Assembly: GCF_020360975.1 (NCBI RefSeq)
Contig: NW_025408670.1
Span: 1,240,001-1,304,000, forward strand
Source: Hirsutella rhossiliensis
Lineage: Eukaryota > Ascomycota > Sordariomycetes > Hypocreales > Ophiocordycipitaceae
Direction of reading: 5' to 3'
DNA: 64,000 bases
Position numbers and translations under genes: made by a program. A model generated the notes under the pieces. The model saw only the letters and a list, made by a program, of their open reading frames with translations. It was not told the origin of the DNA and did not search any database. Positions 23,300 through 35,600 of the stretch are shown here, one piece after another; position 1 is the stretch's first letter, and every line of letters begins with the position of its first letter.

Positions 23300-24891
23300 T
23301 CTATATACTTCCCTACTTATAATAATCCCCTTTATAAATATAACTCTTATATATATATATATAACCCCCTTAGCCTCTTAGTATTTTAACTTAAAACTAC
23401 TTACCTTAACTATTTAATCTTAACTTCTCCCTTTTTTTTACTTACTTTACCCTTTCCTAAGATATAGTAGCGAGCCTAAATAATATCCTAGGCCTAGCTA
23501 TAGACCCCCTTAAGAATACCGCTATTTTCTTTAGCGTACTACTATTTAAGAGCAAGAGCTTTATTTTACTTACTTACTATAGTAAAGTTAAATTAAAAGG
23601 TAGTAAAAGGCACTTTTAAGCTAAAGAAAAGAAAAGGTTTATAAACTAAGACTAATAAGACGTTTATAGGTAGAATTAACCTCCTTAATATATCTATAAA
23701 GATCGTTAGTACTTAATACTAATAAGCCTTATTAAATAGTAAGATATTACCTTTAAAGATACTTAAATAATATATAAAGGCATTAATAAAAATAAATAGA
23801 TTTACTAGGAATAAGGCCTACTAAGAAAAGTATATTATTAATATATATAACCTATTTTATAAAGCTATTAATAAATAATAAGCTATAAGCTTTAACCTTA
23901 GCGCGATAATTAAGATCTTAATATAAGGTATTAAAAATATAGTATACCCTTTACCTTACTTACTATTAGTTTATACTAACTATTAAGGGAAACCTATTAA
24001 AGATATAGAAGATAGATATATAAAGTACTATAAATACTTAAATAATAAGAAGTATTTAATTAAGTTTACTACTCCTACTTTTAACCTTAGTCGCTTTATA
24101 TATAAATAAAGGTATATAACTAAAGGTATTAACTTTTTAGTAAAACTAAATAAAAAGGGACTTTACTAAAGAGCGTTCCTTTAAGACTATAAAGAAGAAA
24201 ACTTAGTTATTTTTAATACTTAGAAAGAAGAACGGTATACTAAACTCTATATATTCTTATAAGTATAGTAGTAGTTTCTTTATATCCTTTAAGTTCCTTA
24301 TAACTTTACCTATACGCTAGTCCCTTATACCGCTTAATAAGAAGGGTAGGAATATAGCTATTTAGCCTTAATAGTAATTTAATACTAGGTTAAAAGTATA
24401 GTTAAGCTATACTTTAAGATAATTAAGTAGTAGTACTTAAAGGTTAAAGTAATTTTAAAGTAAAGGTATAAGGTAATATAAGAAGCCTTATAAATAAATA
24501 AAATCTTATACTAAGATTAATATTTCTTTAAGCTAAATAAAAGAATAAGTATAAAAGGCTATATTAATAAGTTAAAATATAGAATCTAAGCTATCTTAGT
24601 AAATAAACTTAATTATATATATACGATATTATAAGGTAATAGAGTTTCTTAGTAGTTTAATAGCGGGGTTAAATAACTATAAAAGATACTATTTAATTAA
24701 GGTTTAATAACTTTTAATAAAGTCTTTCTTATAAAGATTCTTAGGTATAAACGGATTTCCTAATATAACTATATTATCTTAAGAGATTAAGAAGAATAAG
24801 ACCTTTAAGAAGTCTTAAAGGCAGTTAACTTCTTAAATAAGCCTAGTAAATAGAAACTACTACTTTAAAGAGATATAAAACTAGCTTATAT
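22230..24891 (+). pseudogene. Decayed coding frames of unknown family
   Basis: About 22,240-23,000 and especially 23,500-24,880 contain plus-strand frames broken almost only at TAA/TAG (former Gln/Trp). The second is about 1.4 kb and Lys/Leu/Tyr/Gln-rich. I see no RT, integrase, transposase or gag motif I can name. Being contiguous with 15,892 before copia A landed, it might be gypsy C 3' flank or a separate element. A (TA)n run separates the two stretches. The minus strand was checked and gave nothing recognisable. It may be a shadow frame. Confidence 0.25.
23268..23298. repeat. (TA)n microsatellite
   Basis: About 15 TA units, followed by further short TA runs at 23,348-23,362. RIP of (CA)n or (TG)n would also end as (TA)n. 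Confidence 0.9.
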
Positions 24892-25368
24892 TATCGCGAA
24901 GCATAGCCTAATTTCGTAGTTCTTAGAGATATCCCTTAGCACGAGTAACCTAGGAAGCTAAAAAATAGGTTTTAAAGAAGGAGCTAAAAAGAGGTATAGA
25001 GAGGAGGGTAGGGGTATAAGGGGAAGCAAAAGTAGCGATAGCTTCCTATAAAGGTAGCGAGAGATAAGACGGATATACCGGCAACGGCTAGAAAGAAGGG
25101 GAAAAACCGGTAAAAAGCTCGGTAGTTAAAAGGATATTAGTAGCTTCTTTAAGTAAGATCTTCTTTATTAATTAAGATACTAGACGGGTATAAAAAGAGG
25201 CGTTAGATAGAGGAAAGAAGGATAATTAAGGCAATATAATAATTACTCCCCTACCTTTATTACTGCCCCTATAAGATTTAAATATCTCTGCCCTACCTAT
25301 CCGACCCCTTACTTCTACTTTTACCTTCGTGCATTTTATATATACTTCTCGTATCTCTCTTCGCGAGA
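24892..25368 (+). mobile_element. Solo LTR of copia A
   Basis: 477 bp matching the copia A LTR in the direct orientation (tatcgcgaagcatagcc ... ttcgcgaga). The exact 5-bp duplication tatat flanks it at 24,887-24,891 and 25,369-25,373. Termini are TG (now TA)...GA. Confidence 0.93.
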
Positions 25369-25373
25369 TATAT

Positions 25374-25627
25374 AGTAAGGAGAGTAAGAAAAGAGCTAAC
25401 TATACTAGCTACCTTTATAGAGTAACTTAACTTAATCGCTTAGGCTATATACGGTTTCTTTATAAAACTCCTCCTTAAAAAGACCTCTAACTATTTAATT
25501 ATATTAATAAGAATCGAGAATAGGCCTAGACCTTTATTAACTTAAGCGTTAACTAAATTAAGCTCCTTATTTAAACTAAGTAGCCTTTCCCTAAGTAACC
25601 TTAAAATAGGATCCTTACTTTAATATC
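25374..25627. other. Short AT-rich gap, nothing recognised
   Basis: Lies between the solo copia A LTR and the 5' LTR of gypsy B. No frame or repeat found. Confidence 0.4.
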
Positions 25628-25865
25628 TATAAAGGAGAGAGCTAAGCGCTCTTACTAATCCCTTTATTTATATAAGCGTATTTACCCTTAGTATAGGTCT
25701 AGGTATTAGCCTAGACCTTACCTAATAGCGTTATAAGGTAAGGTAGGCTATATATATAAATATATACTTAGTAGCGGTAAGCGCGGTATATAGTTAGATC
25801 CTATTTAGCTTATTATTATAATATAATAGAAGGCACCTATAGTATAACCCTCTACCTACCTTATA
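25628..25865 (+). repeat. 5' LTR of gypsy B copy 1 (approximate)
   Basis: Aligns with 45,614-45,833. The match starts at tataaag and ends at ctacctaccttata. The 5' copy is about 20 bp longer near its start. Confidence 0.7.
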
Positions 25866-26059
25866 ATAATATAAGCTATCTTTATATTAAACCTAATATT
25901 AAAACCTTAGTAGTACTAGCTAAGGTAGTAGTAGTAGTAGTAGCTATTATAAGAAGAAGCTTAGTACTAATAGCTATAGTAATAAGTAAAAGAGCTATAT
26001 TAGTAATACTTATAAGAAGAGACTTAGTAGTAATAAGATAAATAAGCCCGATTTATAAA

Positions 26060-26693
26060 GCTATTTTATTAAATATTATAAGACCTAAACTAATAAGTAA
26101 CCCTATATTAGATCCTTAATACCCTTTTAACGCTAGCTTTAATAAATACGCCCCCCGCTACTAAGAGGTTAAAGCGCGAGGCGGCCCTTAGTAAATAGAA
26201 GCTACTACCTTAGCCTACCTAAGATAATAAGCTAGAGACCTTTTACTTCTTCTTTAACCGGTTAATAGTAAAATACTATATTAACGAGAAATAAGGCCTT
26301 AATAGCTATAAGGAGATAGCTTAGTTCTTACTTTTATATATACTACTAGAGCCTTAAATATAGTAAGTAGTAAGCTTCTAAGAGTAAGGCGGTCCTAGGG
26401 GGATAAAAGACCCCTAAGTATTCTTTAACTACTTAGTCTATGCTTTTAGCAATATATAAGAATAAGAGAAGGTATAAGATAGGCTATAGACCCTTACTTA
26501 ATAAGAGGGGCAGTCCTTTAAGGAGTTCTTACTAGAATTTAAAGAGACCCTAACCTAAGCGGCGGGTAATACCGCTTAAGAGGATAGCGCTAAGCTTACC
26601 TAGCTATAAAACTTAATCTCCTTAGCGCTCTAAGAGCTACTTATCCCTATTATAATGCCCTCTACCTATAAAGGCTATATAGCTTACTTTATA
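26060..26693 (+). pseudogene. Gypsy B gag, 5' part, cut by copia B
   Basis: The plus frame reads like a fungal gypsy gag capsid: about 26,490-26,640 gives QSFKEFLLEFKETLT*AAG, close to the family's ..pF.eFl.eFd..l..Ag block. It is cut at 26,698 by the copia B insertion (duplicated site aaggt), and the reading continues at 39,095 in the same element. Confidence 0.6.
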
Positions 26694-26698
26694 AAGGT

Positions 26699-27267
26699 TA
26701 TAAGGAACGGTGTTCCTATTATAAATAAAGCAGCTATAATATACTCTCCCGATTATATAAACTAATAAGTAGTATATTAATTATAGATAAAATCCTATAT
26801 TATAGAATAAGAATCGCCTATTATTTTATATATTATTATATATTAAACGGGTTACCGGTTATTGTATAATCGGGAATCGAAGAAATAGAGCTAGCTTAGA
26901 ATACTAGCTAAGACCTCTTAAGAATACTAGCACGACTAACCTCCTTTAAATATAAATATTAGTAGAACTAAGATACTTCCTAATATACTTAAGGTATTAC
27001 TAAATTCCTTAGTCTTAGGGCTATACGGCAGCTTAAATCTAGTCCTAAAAGGTTCTTCCGTTTAGCTATAATTATCTATATAAGATAGTATATCCGGTAG
27101 TAGATAAATAAAGGATTATTAACTTTAACACTTCTTCTATATACTAATAAATTACTAATAAAATCTATTAAAAATCCTACCTTATACTCCCTCTTCCTTT
27201 TTATTACGTAGTCTTACGTTATTCCTTAATTTCCTAAAATTTCCGCTTTTGCTTATATACCTTAAGA
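26699..27267 (+). repeat. 5' LTR of copia B
   Basis: 569 bp, starting tataaggaacgg (TGTAAGG before RIP) and ending accttaaga. Matches 9,890-10,457 and the split 3' LTR. Confidence 0.95.
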
Positions 27268-27281
27268 GGTTATAAGCCCGG
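27268..27281 (+). other. Primer-binding site of copia B (half-tRNA type)
   Basis: ggttataagcccgg directly follows the 5' LTR. It shares 13 nt with copia A and, with TA read back to TG, is complementary to the initiator tRNA-Met anticodon arm. Confidence 0.65.
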
Positions 27282-27299
27282 CTTACTCCTTTTAAGCCG

Positions 27300-30200
27300 G
27301 GAAATTAACTTATACCTTTAAAATTCCTTATCGAAATACCCGATTAAAATTCCTTTCGAAAATCCCCCTAACGACTTCTTCTACCTTCCTACGCTCTTAA
27401 ACTCCCGTCTAGACTTCTCGATCCCTATAAACGAAATAATACCGAATTTATATAAAATAGGTAGATAGAAAGAACATAAATTCTCTAGACTTAAGGAAAA
27501 TTTAAATTATACTCTTTAGACTATAAGGATAAGAGCTATCCTTACTAAGTAAAGGCTTATCGCTACCTTAAAGCAAGAAAATTATATAAAGACTATAGAA
27601 GCTTTATCCTAGATTTTTCTTTAAGTTAAAGATAGCCCTTTAATATAAATTAAGCATTTAATAAATACTAAAGCTACTTAGGATAAGCTTATAAATCTAT
27701 ATAATCCATCGAATTTCTTATCGAATTATTTATTTATAGAGTAGCTCTTTAATCTTAGTTTCTTAGGCTCTAATTTAGAGAAATACCTTTATAAGGTAAA
27801 GGAAATCTATAAGGATTTAAAATCCTATAATATAGAAATTTTAGAAGTTATCCTTATAGTATAAATTCTTAATTGCCTTAATAAGGAATTTAGAAGCTAT
27901 ATTATAAATATTACGTAGAGCCTTAGCTATAATTCTATAGCGTTTACCCTTAAATCCCTAACGGCTAGCCTTTTAGATAAAGCTAGAAGAATAAAGGATA
28001 TAGATAAATCTTTAGAGAAACCCTTCTTAATATAAAGGAAGCCTTAGAAATCCTATAGAAATTCTATAGATACTCCTTATTATAAGGAATGCAAAAAACC
28101 AGGGCATTTTATAGTAAATTGCTATAGGTTATACCTAAATAATGCTCCTACTTATTAGGGTTTAAATAAAGGAAAAAAGAACGATAGGACTTAAATTTCT
28201 AAGAAGAGAAAATCTTCTTTTTTATCTTTTTCTTCTAGGAAGAAATCCCCTTTTAATAGTATTTCTACTACTAATAAAAGAAGGAAGGCTCGAATTATAA
28301 AGCTAGAGTCCGATTTAGACGATAGTAATAAGGTCTTAAATATAGCTTCGTAAGAAAATATAGACCTAGATATCGACCTTATAGACCTTTCTAGGGCTCC
28401 GACCCCTATATAAACGTCTAAGGATTTAAAGGTAATTTTAACCTCTATAAATACCCCTATAGTAAAAGCTAATAAAGACTCTCTTTTAGGACCTTTAAAA
28501 GCCTCGATTCCTAGAATAAAGGAATTAGTTTTAAAGGTAAGAGAAGGAGGACTTCCTAATTATAAGAATAAAAGGATCTTTAATTTTATTTATAATACTA
28601 GAGCTACTAAGTATATAGTATTAAATAAAAATCTCCTTATTAACTATAAAGAAATTAAGTCTAAAGTTTACTAGGAAAAAGCTTCCTTTATATTAGTAAA
28701 AGGAAAGGGGGACTTAGTATTAAAGTTCCTATATAATAGTAAAAGGTATATCCTTCGAGACTACTTTTATATACTTAAATTAAGGGTAAATATACTATCC
28801 TAATCTTATTTTAATAATACCTATGCCTAATAGGAGGAAGTAAAGTCCTTTTATTAGATAATAAGGCTAAGGTCCTTACTAAAGGATTTCTTAGAAATAA
28901 ATTATATTATATTCCTATAAAACCTTTATTAGAAAGCTAATTAATCCTTATTACGTCTTTAAAAGTAAAGGATATAGACTTTTATACTTAGTACTTATAG
29001 TTAGGGCATATAAATAGTAGGGCTATTTTAGAAATATTAAAAAGATATAATAAGGATATAAAAATGCCTTTAAAAGAGGAAAATAAATTAAGATAATACG
29101 AAATATATATTATAGCTAAAGCAATAAATAAGGTTAATAAATAACCTTTATATAAGTCTTATACCTATTTAGAAAAAATATTATTAGATATTTATAGGCT
29201 AATTAAAGTACCTACTTATAATAAATATTACTATTATATTTCTTTCTTAAACGTAGGAACCGGATATCTAGAAATATACCTTCTTCGAAAAAAGGGGGAA
29301 GCTCTAGATAGGTTCCTAGAATTTAAAAATAGGGCAGAAAATAACCCTAAAAATACTAGGATTAGAGAAGCATTTTCTAATAATACTAAAGAATTTATAT
29401 ATAAAATAAAGCTCTATTACGAAAAAGAAGGAATTACCTTTAATTCTAGTCCTCCTAGGACGCCGGAATCTAATAGTAGAATAGAAAGGATAAATCGTAC
29501 TATATTAAAAAAAGTACGAGCTCTTTTATTTACTACTAGGCTTCCTAAATATCTATAGGGAGAAGCTGTTTTAATAGCTACCTATTTATATAATAGATCA
29601 CTATATTCTACGATAGGATTTAAAAGTCCTATAAAAAAGAGGGATAATATAATACTACCCTTTAAGACCTTAAATAAAATTAAGACCTTCGGAAGCCTTA
29701 TATATTATAAGAATAAAGACCCTAAAGATAAGCTAGATAATAGAGCCTTTAAGGGAATAATAGTAGGCTATTTAGAGAATATATATAAAATCTAGGATTT
29801 TACTAAGAGAAAGATTACTATCTCTAGAGATATTACTATACTAGAAAATAAATTTATAAAAATCTAGAAATTTCTAGTAGTAATAATACCTTTGATTTTA
29901 ATTTTATTCCGAATAAAGATAAGCTAGAAAGCTATATCCCTATAGAGGAAGCTACTAAAGAACCTAGAGATAAAAGTCCCTCGCCCTCTATAAAAGAAGA
30001 GTCTTTAAATAATGATCCTATTCCTACTACTAGTAAAATAGTAGTAGAATTACCTAAGAAGCTAAAAGGGTTTAATTCTAACTATATCGAATACCCTAAC
30101 GTTAATTTATTTTTAACCTACGATTTTATAAAGTTAATTCTAGCTAGTATAGAAAATTAAGATCTAAAAATTCTAAAGACCTATAAATAGGCAATAAATA

Positions 30201-31830
30201 GCCCTAAAGTAGTATTTTAGAAAGAAGCTATAATTAAGGAAATTATCTAGCTAATTAAATATAAAACTTAGGAATTTTCCTACCTCCTTAGGGATAAGAA
30301 GGCTATAAGAGGCCGCTAGGTCTATATTATTAAGAAAGATAGTTAAAATAATATAATAAAATATAAAGCCCGTTTTATAATATAGGGATTTAGGTAGATC
30401 TATAGCTTAGATTTCCTAGATACTTTCTCGACTATAGCTAGACCCGAATCTATTAGAATTCTACTTATTTTAGCTATTATCTATAAGTTCGAAGCTTTAT
30501 AAATAGATATAATAAATGCCTTTATATATACCGATATAGATAGTAAAGTATATATCGATCTTCCTATAGGCTACGAAGAATACGCTTTTAAAGAATATTA
30601 TTTAAAATATAGATTAGCTTATAAAGCTAAAGGAATTAAATTAACTAAATTTCTAGACCTATATAAAACCGGTTAAATTAAAGCAAAGCTAAAGAAAGTA
30701 TTATATAGCCTAAAATAAAGTCCTAAGCTTTAGTATAATTATTTAAATATTATACTAAATAAACTCGGATTTCTTTTTCTTTTAATAGATAAAGGAGTTT
30801 TATAAATAAGGACTATAGTATAGCCTTAGTAATTTAAGTCGTCGACTTTATTATAGTAGGGACCTCTAAATCTATAATAAAAGAAAGATTATTTAAAGAA
30901 TTATCTAATTTCCTAGATTTTACTATCTTAGGAGATATAAAAGACTTCTTAGGTCTAAATATTATAATAAACCTAGATAATAAAGAGCTATATATATCCT
31001 AAGAAAATTATACCTTAAATAAATTAAAGGAATTTAATAAAGAAGGTTTAGGAACTTTAAATTTACCTACTATAATAGGCTTTAAGCTTATAAAAGTAAA
31101 GGAATTACCTTCTAAGGAAGATATATTATAATTTTAGAAAGAAATAGGATCTTTATTATACGTAGCTTTATTTACTAGGCTAGATATCTTATATTCTATA
31201 ATTTCCTACGCTAGATTCGCGGCTAAGCCCGACTAACCTTATTTTAAGGCTTTAAATATAATTTAGAAATATTTAAATAAAATCTCTAGCTTAAAGATTA
31301 AATATAATTGCAATATCCCTTTTACCTATTTATATATAAAGTGTTTTACTGACTCTAGCTAGGCGTCGGACTTAACGGATAGAAAATCCTTTTCTAGCTA
31401 CTATTTTTATATATATAATAATATAATAAGCTAAGCTTGCTCTAAATAGAAAGCCGTTGCCTATTCTACCTATAAAGCAAAGTATATTAGCCTTAGAGAG
31501 GCAAAAAAAGAAGCTATTTATTTAAATATACTTTTTAAAAATATTACTAAGGATCTATCTATTAAGATTCCTAATACTATACCTCCTATTTTAACGGATA
31601 ATACTACTACTATTAAATTAGTAGAAAATCCAGAATTTTATAAAAGGTCTAAGTATATAAGATTAGCCTATTACTATACTAGAACTAGTATAAGAGAAAG
31701 GGAAATTAGAGTTTTTTATATTAAATTAAAAGATAATATAGCTAATATTTTTATAAAGGAATTAAGTCCTAGATTACTCTATAAATTTAAAGACAGTCTA
31801 TCCTTAATATAAGTTCCTAAGCAATTAAAA
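27300..31830 (+). pseudogene. Copia B gag-pol polyprotein, RIP-decayed
   Basis: Mostly one plus-strand frame, with stops at former Gln/Trp codons and a few frame changes. A gag capsid of about 230 codons comes first. Next is a zinc knuckle YKECKKPGHFIVNCYRLYL at 28,075-28,135, with C..C....H....C intact. Then come a protease remnant (FNFIYNTRATKYIVLNKNLL, about 28,570-28,640, the D(S/T)GA site now NTRA), an LGHINSRAIL pre-integrase motif (about 29,005) and an integrase with RTPESNSRIERINRT (about 29,455-29,505). RT (about 30,300-31,000) includes IDIINAFIYTDIDSKVYIDLP, and RNase H (about 31,330-31,790) includes DNTTTIKLVENPEFYKRSKY. Long parts are still readable, suggesting moderate RIP. Confidence 0.85.
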
Positions 31831-32182
31831 GGGGTTTTTAGATATTTCTTATACTTTCTATATCTTTCCCTTACTAGATTTTTCCTTTTTAGGTTTCCTA
31901 GAAATATTTACTAGGTTTTTATCTATTAAGATTTTCCTAGTAATAATAGGTTTTACCTTATATAAGGTTATCCTATAAATAATTATTATAACTATAGATT
32001 TTTCCTACTATAGGTTTTTCTATTAGTATATACCTAAGGATTTCTTTTCCTAAGAAAGAATAGGTTTTTATATATCCTATTAAGGTATAAGATTAGTTTT
32101 CCTAAATTAGGTTTTTACCTTATATATATACTACTATAAATAAATTAGTAAAGAGTATATAAATCTACTCTTTAAGGGAGGC
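31831..32182 (+). other. Copia B 3' non-coding region with repeated taggtttt motifs and polypurine tract
   Basis: The motif aggttttt or taggtttt recurs about ten times at irregular spacing (for example 31,890, 31,912, 31,949, 32,012, 32,066, 32,105). The tract ttaagggaggc at 32,172-32,182 directly precedes the 3' LTR and is the likely polypurine primer. Confidence 0.6.
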
Positions 32183-32622
32183 TATAAGGAACGGTGTTCC
32201 TACTATAAATAAAGTAGCTATAATATACTCTCCCGATTATATAAGCTAATAAGTAGTATATTAATTATAAATAAATTCCTATATTATAGAGTAAGAATCG
32301 CCCGTTATTTTATATATTATTATATATTAAACGGGTTGCCGGTTATCGTATAATCGTAAATCGAAGAAATAGAGCTAGCTTAGAATACTAGCTAAGACCT
32401 CTTAAGAACACCGGCACGACTAACCTCCTTTAAATACAAATATTAGTAGAACTAAGATACTTCCTAATATACTTAAGGTATTACTAAATTCCTTAGTCTT
32501 AGGGCTATATAGTAGCCTAAATCTAGTCCTAAAAGGTTCTTCCGTTTAGCTATAATTATCTATATAAGACAGTATATCCGCTAGAAGATAGAGGAAGGAT
32601 TATTAAATTTAATACCTCTTCT
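32183..32622 (+). repeat. 3' LTR of copia B, left piece
   Basis: First 440 bp of the LTR, cut after cttct by copia A copy 2. The rest is at 38,961-39,089. Confidence 0.95.
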
Positions 32623-35600
32623 TCTCGTATAGAGAGATATAAGAAGTGCATGAAAATATACGAAGGTAAAATTAAAAGTAAGGGGTCGGACAGGCAGGGC
32701 AGAGAGATTTAATTCTTACGGGGGCAGCAATAAAGGTATAGGAGTAATTATTATATTGCCTTAATTATCCTTCCTTCCTCTATCTAACGCCCCCTTTTAT
32801 ACCTATCTAGCACCTTAATTAATAAAGAAGATCCTACTTAAAGAAGCTGCTAATATCCTTTTAACTACCGAGCTTTTTACTAGTTTTTCCCCTCTTTTCT
32901 AGCCGTTACCGGTATATCCGTCTTATCTTTCGCTACCTCTATAGGAAGCTATCGCTACTTCTACTTCCCCTTATACCCCTACCCTCCTTTCTATACCTCT
33001 TTTTAGCTCCTTCTTCCTTCTTCTATACTAGGTATTTTTAGCTTCCTTAGTCCCTCGTACTAAGGGATATCTCCGAGAACTACGAAATTAAGCTACGCTT
33101 CGCGACACACCCCCTTAGCTATAGCCTGCCCCTTAAGGGCATAGCTAATACGGCTTTAGGCTAGTAAGCGTATAGAGGAGGTTCTTAGCTCTATACTTCT
33201 CCTTTTACTCGAGGAAAGTAAGGGCCCTTTTAGGTCCCTAGGCTCTTTTAGACCTACTTAAGGAATAGGGGCCTAAAGAGGGGAAAGTCCTATAAGAAAG
33301 GGGGCCTTCTTAGAAGGGAAAAACCTAATTAAATAGGGGGCCCTCTAAAGGGAAAAACCTGTTCCTTTTCTTCGGCTATAGACGTTACCTTCTTATACGG
33401 GCTATTAGCTCCTCTTATAGACTCTTAAGGCGGGCCTTTAAGGATAGCTTCTCTTAAACGTCTTCTAGCTTAATTTACTATAAAAAGACAGCTAGCTTCT
33501 ACTTCGGTAAGGGCTTCGTAAGACCGTCGGCTTTTATTAATACTATTAGAACCTAATAGACGGAAATTAGTCCCCTTTAGACCTCTTAGCGTAACTAATA
33601 CTAGTAGATATCGATATACTATAGCCGGGTCGATAGCTTACTATTTTCCTCTATAAGAATTTATATAGTCTATATATTATTATATTTTATAGCTAACGGG
33701 GACGGAATTTATAGTCGTAAAGGTATTAGTAGCTAGCTAAGGAAAATAGCTTCTTTTAACGCTTCTAAAAGAGCTAGTAGCTCTGCCTCTATACTTAAAG
33801 TTATAACGGTAGCTTGCTTTAAAGCTCTCTAAGCAATAGTTCCTCTAAAAAGGGATATTATATACCTTTATAAGCTCTTTCTATCTAAGGAATTATCTAT
33901 AAAGGACGAATCGCTCGAATAAAGGAAGATTTCGGTAGCTAGTTTCCTTCCCTACCCTCCTAGGCATAGACTATATAATCTTATTAAATAGAGATAAAGG
34001 ATAGCTCTATCTACTACTTCTTAATGCCTAGGGCTAGGATTCTAGTTATGCCTAGCTAGCCGGGAGACCGTAAAAGAGATATCCGGTCTAGTAGAAATAG
34101 CTAAAAAAAGCAGGGAGCCTACCTTCTATTAATATTAGTGTTTCTCTTACTCCCTTACATAAAAGGACGGATTAAGTAAAAGCTCTTTATCTAATATAGG
34201 CGTAGAGGGAAGCTTCTTATCGAGGGTATTAGGGAGGAATTTATAAGCGACCTTATCGATATAGGCGTCCTAGGTAAGCTAGATAGTCCGTTAGGACCTA
34301 TTTTAAAGGATTCGTATCCCTAGGAACTACTTTAGCTCCCCTAGCCTAGTTATCTTATACCTTTATTATAGGCCTCGTATAGCCTCCCTAGTAGCAGCTT
34401 CTTCCTCTTTTAGGTAGGCCTAGATAATATTATCGACGTAGAAGAAGACCGTGATTTTACCCTTTTATATTATACATGGTTCCTAAGGGACTTTCTTAAA
34501 GCCTAGGGCTTTAAGGGAACCTATTAAATTCTATTACTAAAGAAGGGGTAATCTTCGTTATCCGTATAGAGCTTTCCTAAGCTATAGAACCTTTCCTAGC
34601 TATTAGAAGCTTAGTAAAAGGTATATATAGATAACTTCATTTTTATTAAGTAAGCAGTTAATAAAGGCGTTAACTATATCTATCTATTTAAGCTCGAGGT
34701 TAAATTCTACTACTATAGCTATAAGGGTCTAAAAAAATATCCCTATTAAGGTAGTTGCCTTAATAAGTAGATCCCCTTTTCCCTATTAATTCCTATAAAT
34801 AACTAGCCGGGCCTTATACTTTTAAAGGAAGCCGTGTTTATTAGTCTTATAGATAAAGACCTACTTATAGCTAAGGACTTATTTTCCTCTTACTTTTTCC
34901 TTAAGGACCTCTTTAAAAGACCCTATCTCTTCGTATAAGGCTAGGTAGTCTTTCTAGGCCTAGAAAAACTAGTCTTTAAAAGGATGTCTTTCTAGCTACT
35001 TCTAGTTTACTAGTAGGTCTAGGAGGTCTCTTTTATATACCTTCCCTACTAATAGCTATAGCTTAAAGAGCTAGCCTACTATAAACGCTCCGTAGGAACC
35101 GTCTTCTATTAGCGTTTAGTAGAAGTCGGAAAAACTATTAAAATAGGGGAGAAACTAGTCTTCTTTTATATCGGGCCCTATACCTTCCTTTGCTTCTCGA
35201 AGTAGGGATAAAAAGGCAGCCGGGTAATCCTTTAAGAGAGGTGCCTTTCCTACCCCCTTAGGGGTCGAGACGGAAAGACTAATAGAGAAAGCTACTTTTA
35301 GATCTTCTTTTTATATAGGAGGAGGCATAGGGAGGTAAGCGTATTCTAGCTCTACCGCTTTCCTATAGTCTCCTTCTTCGTTTAGATTATCTAATCTAGT
35401 AGCTTCCTCTTCTTCGAAGTCGGCGTTATCCTAGACTACTTCGACGTTAGTTTCTTCTTCTATTTCCTCGTCTAGGGCCTCTTCTTTAAACTATTAGGAA
35501 GTAGGGATTTAAATCTTCTAAATTAGCTAACGTTATAAGAGTAAGAGGGGCTATTAATCCCTCTTTCTATTAACGAAGCTAGATTCGTCGAAAATTATAT

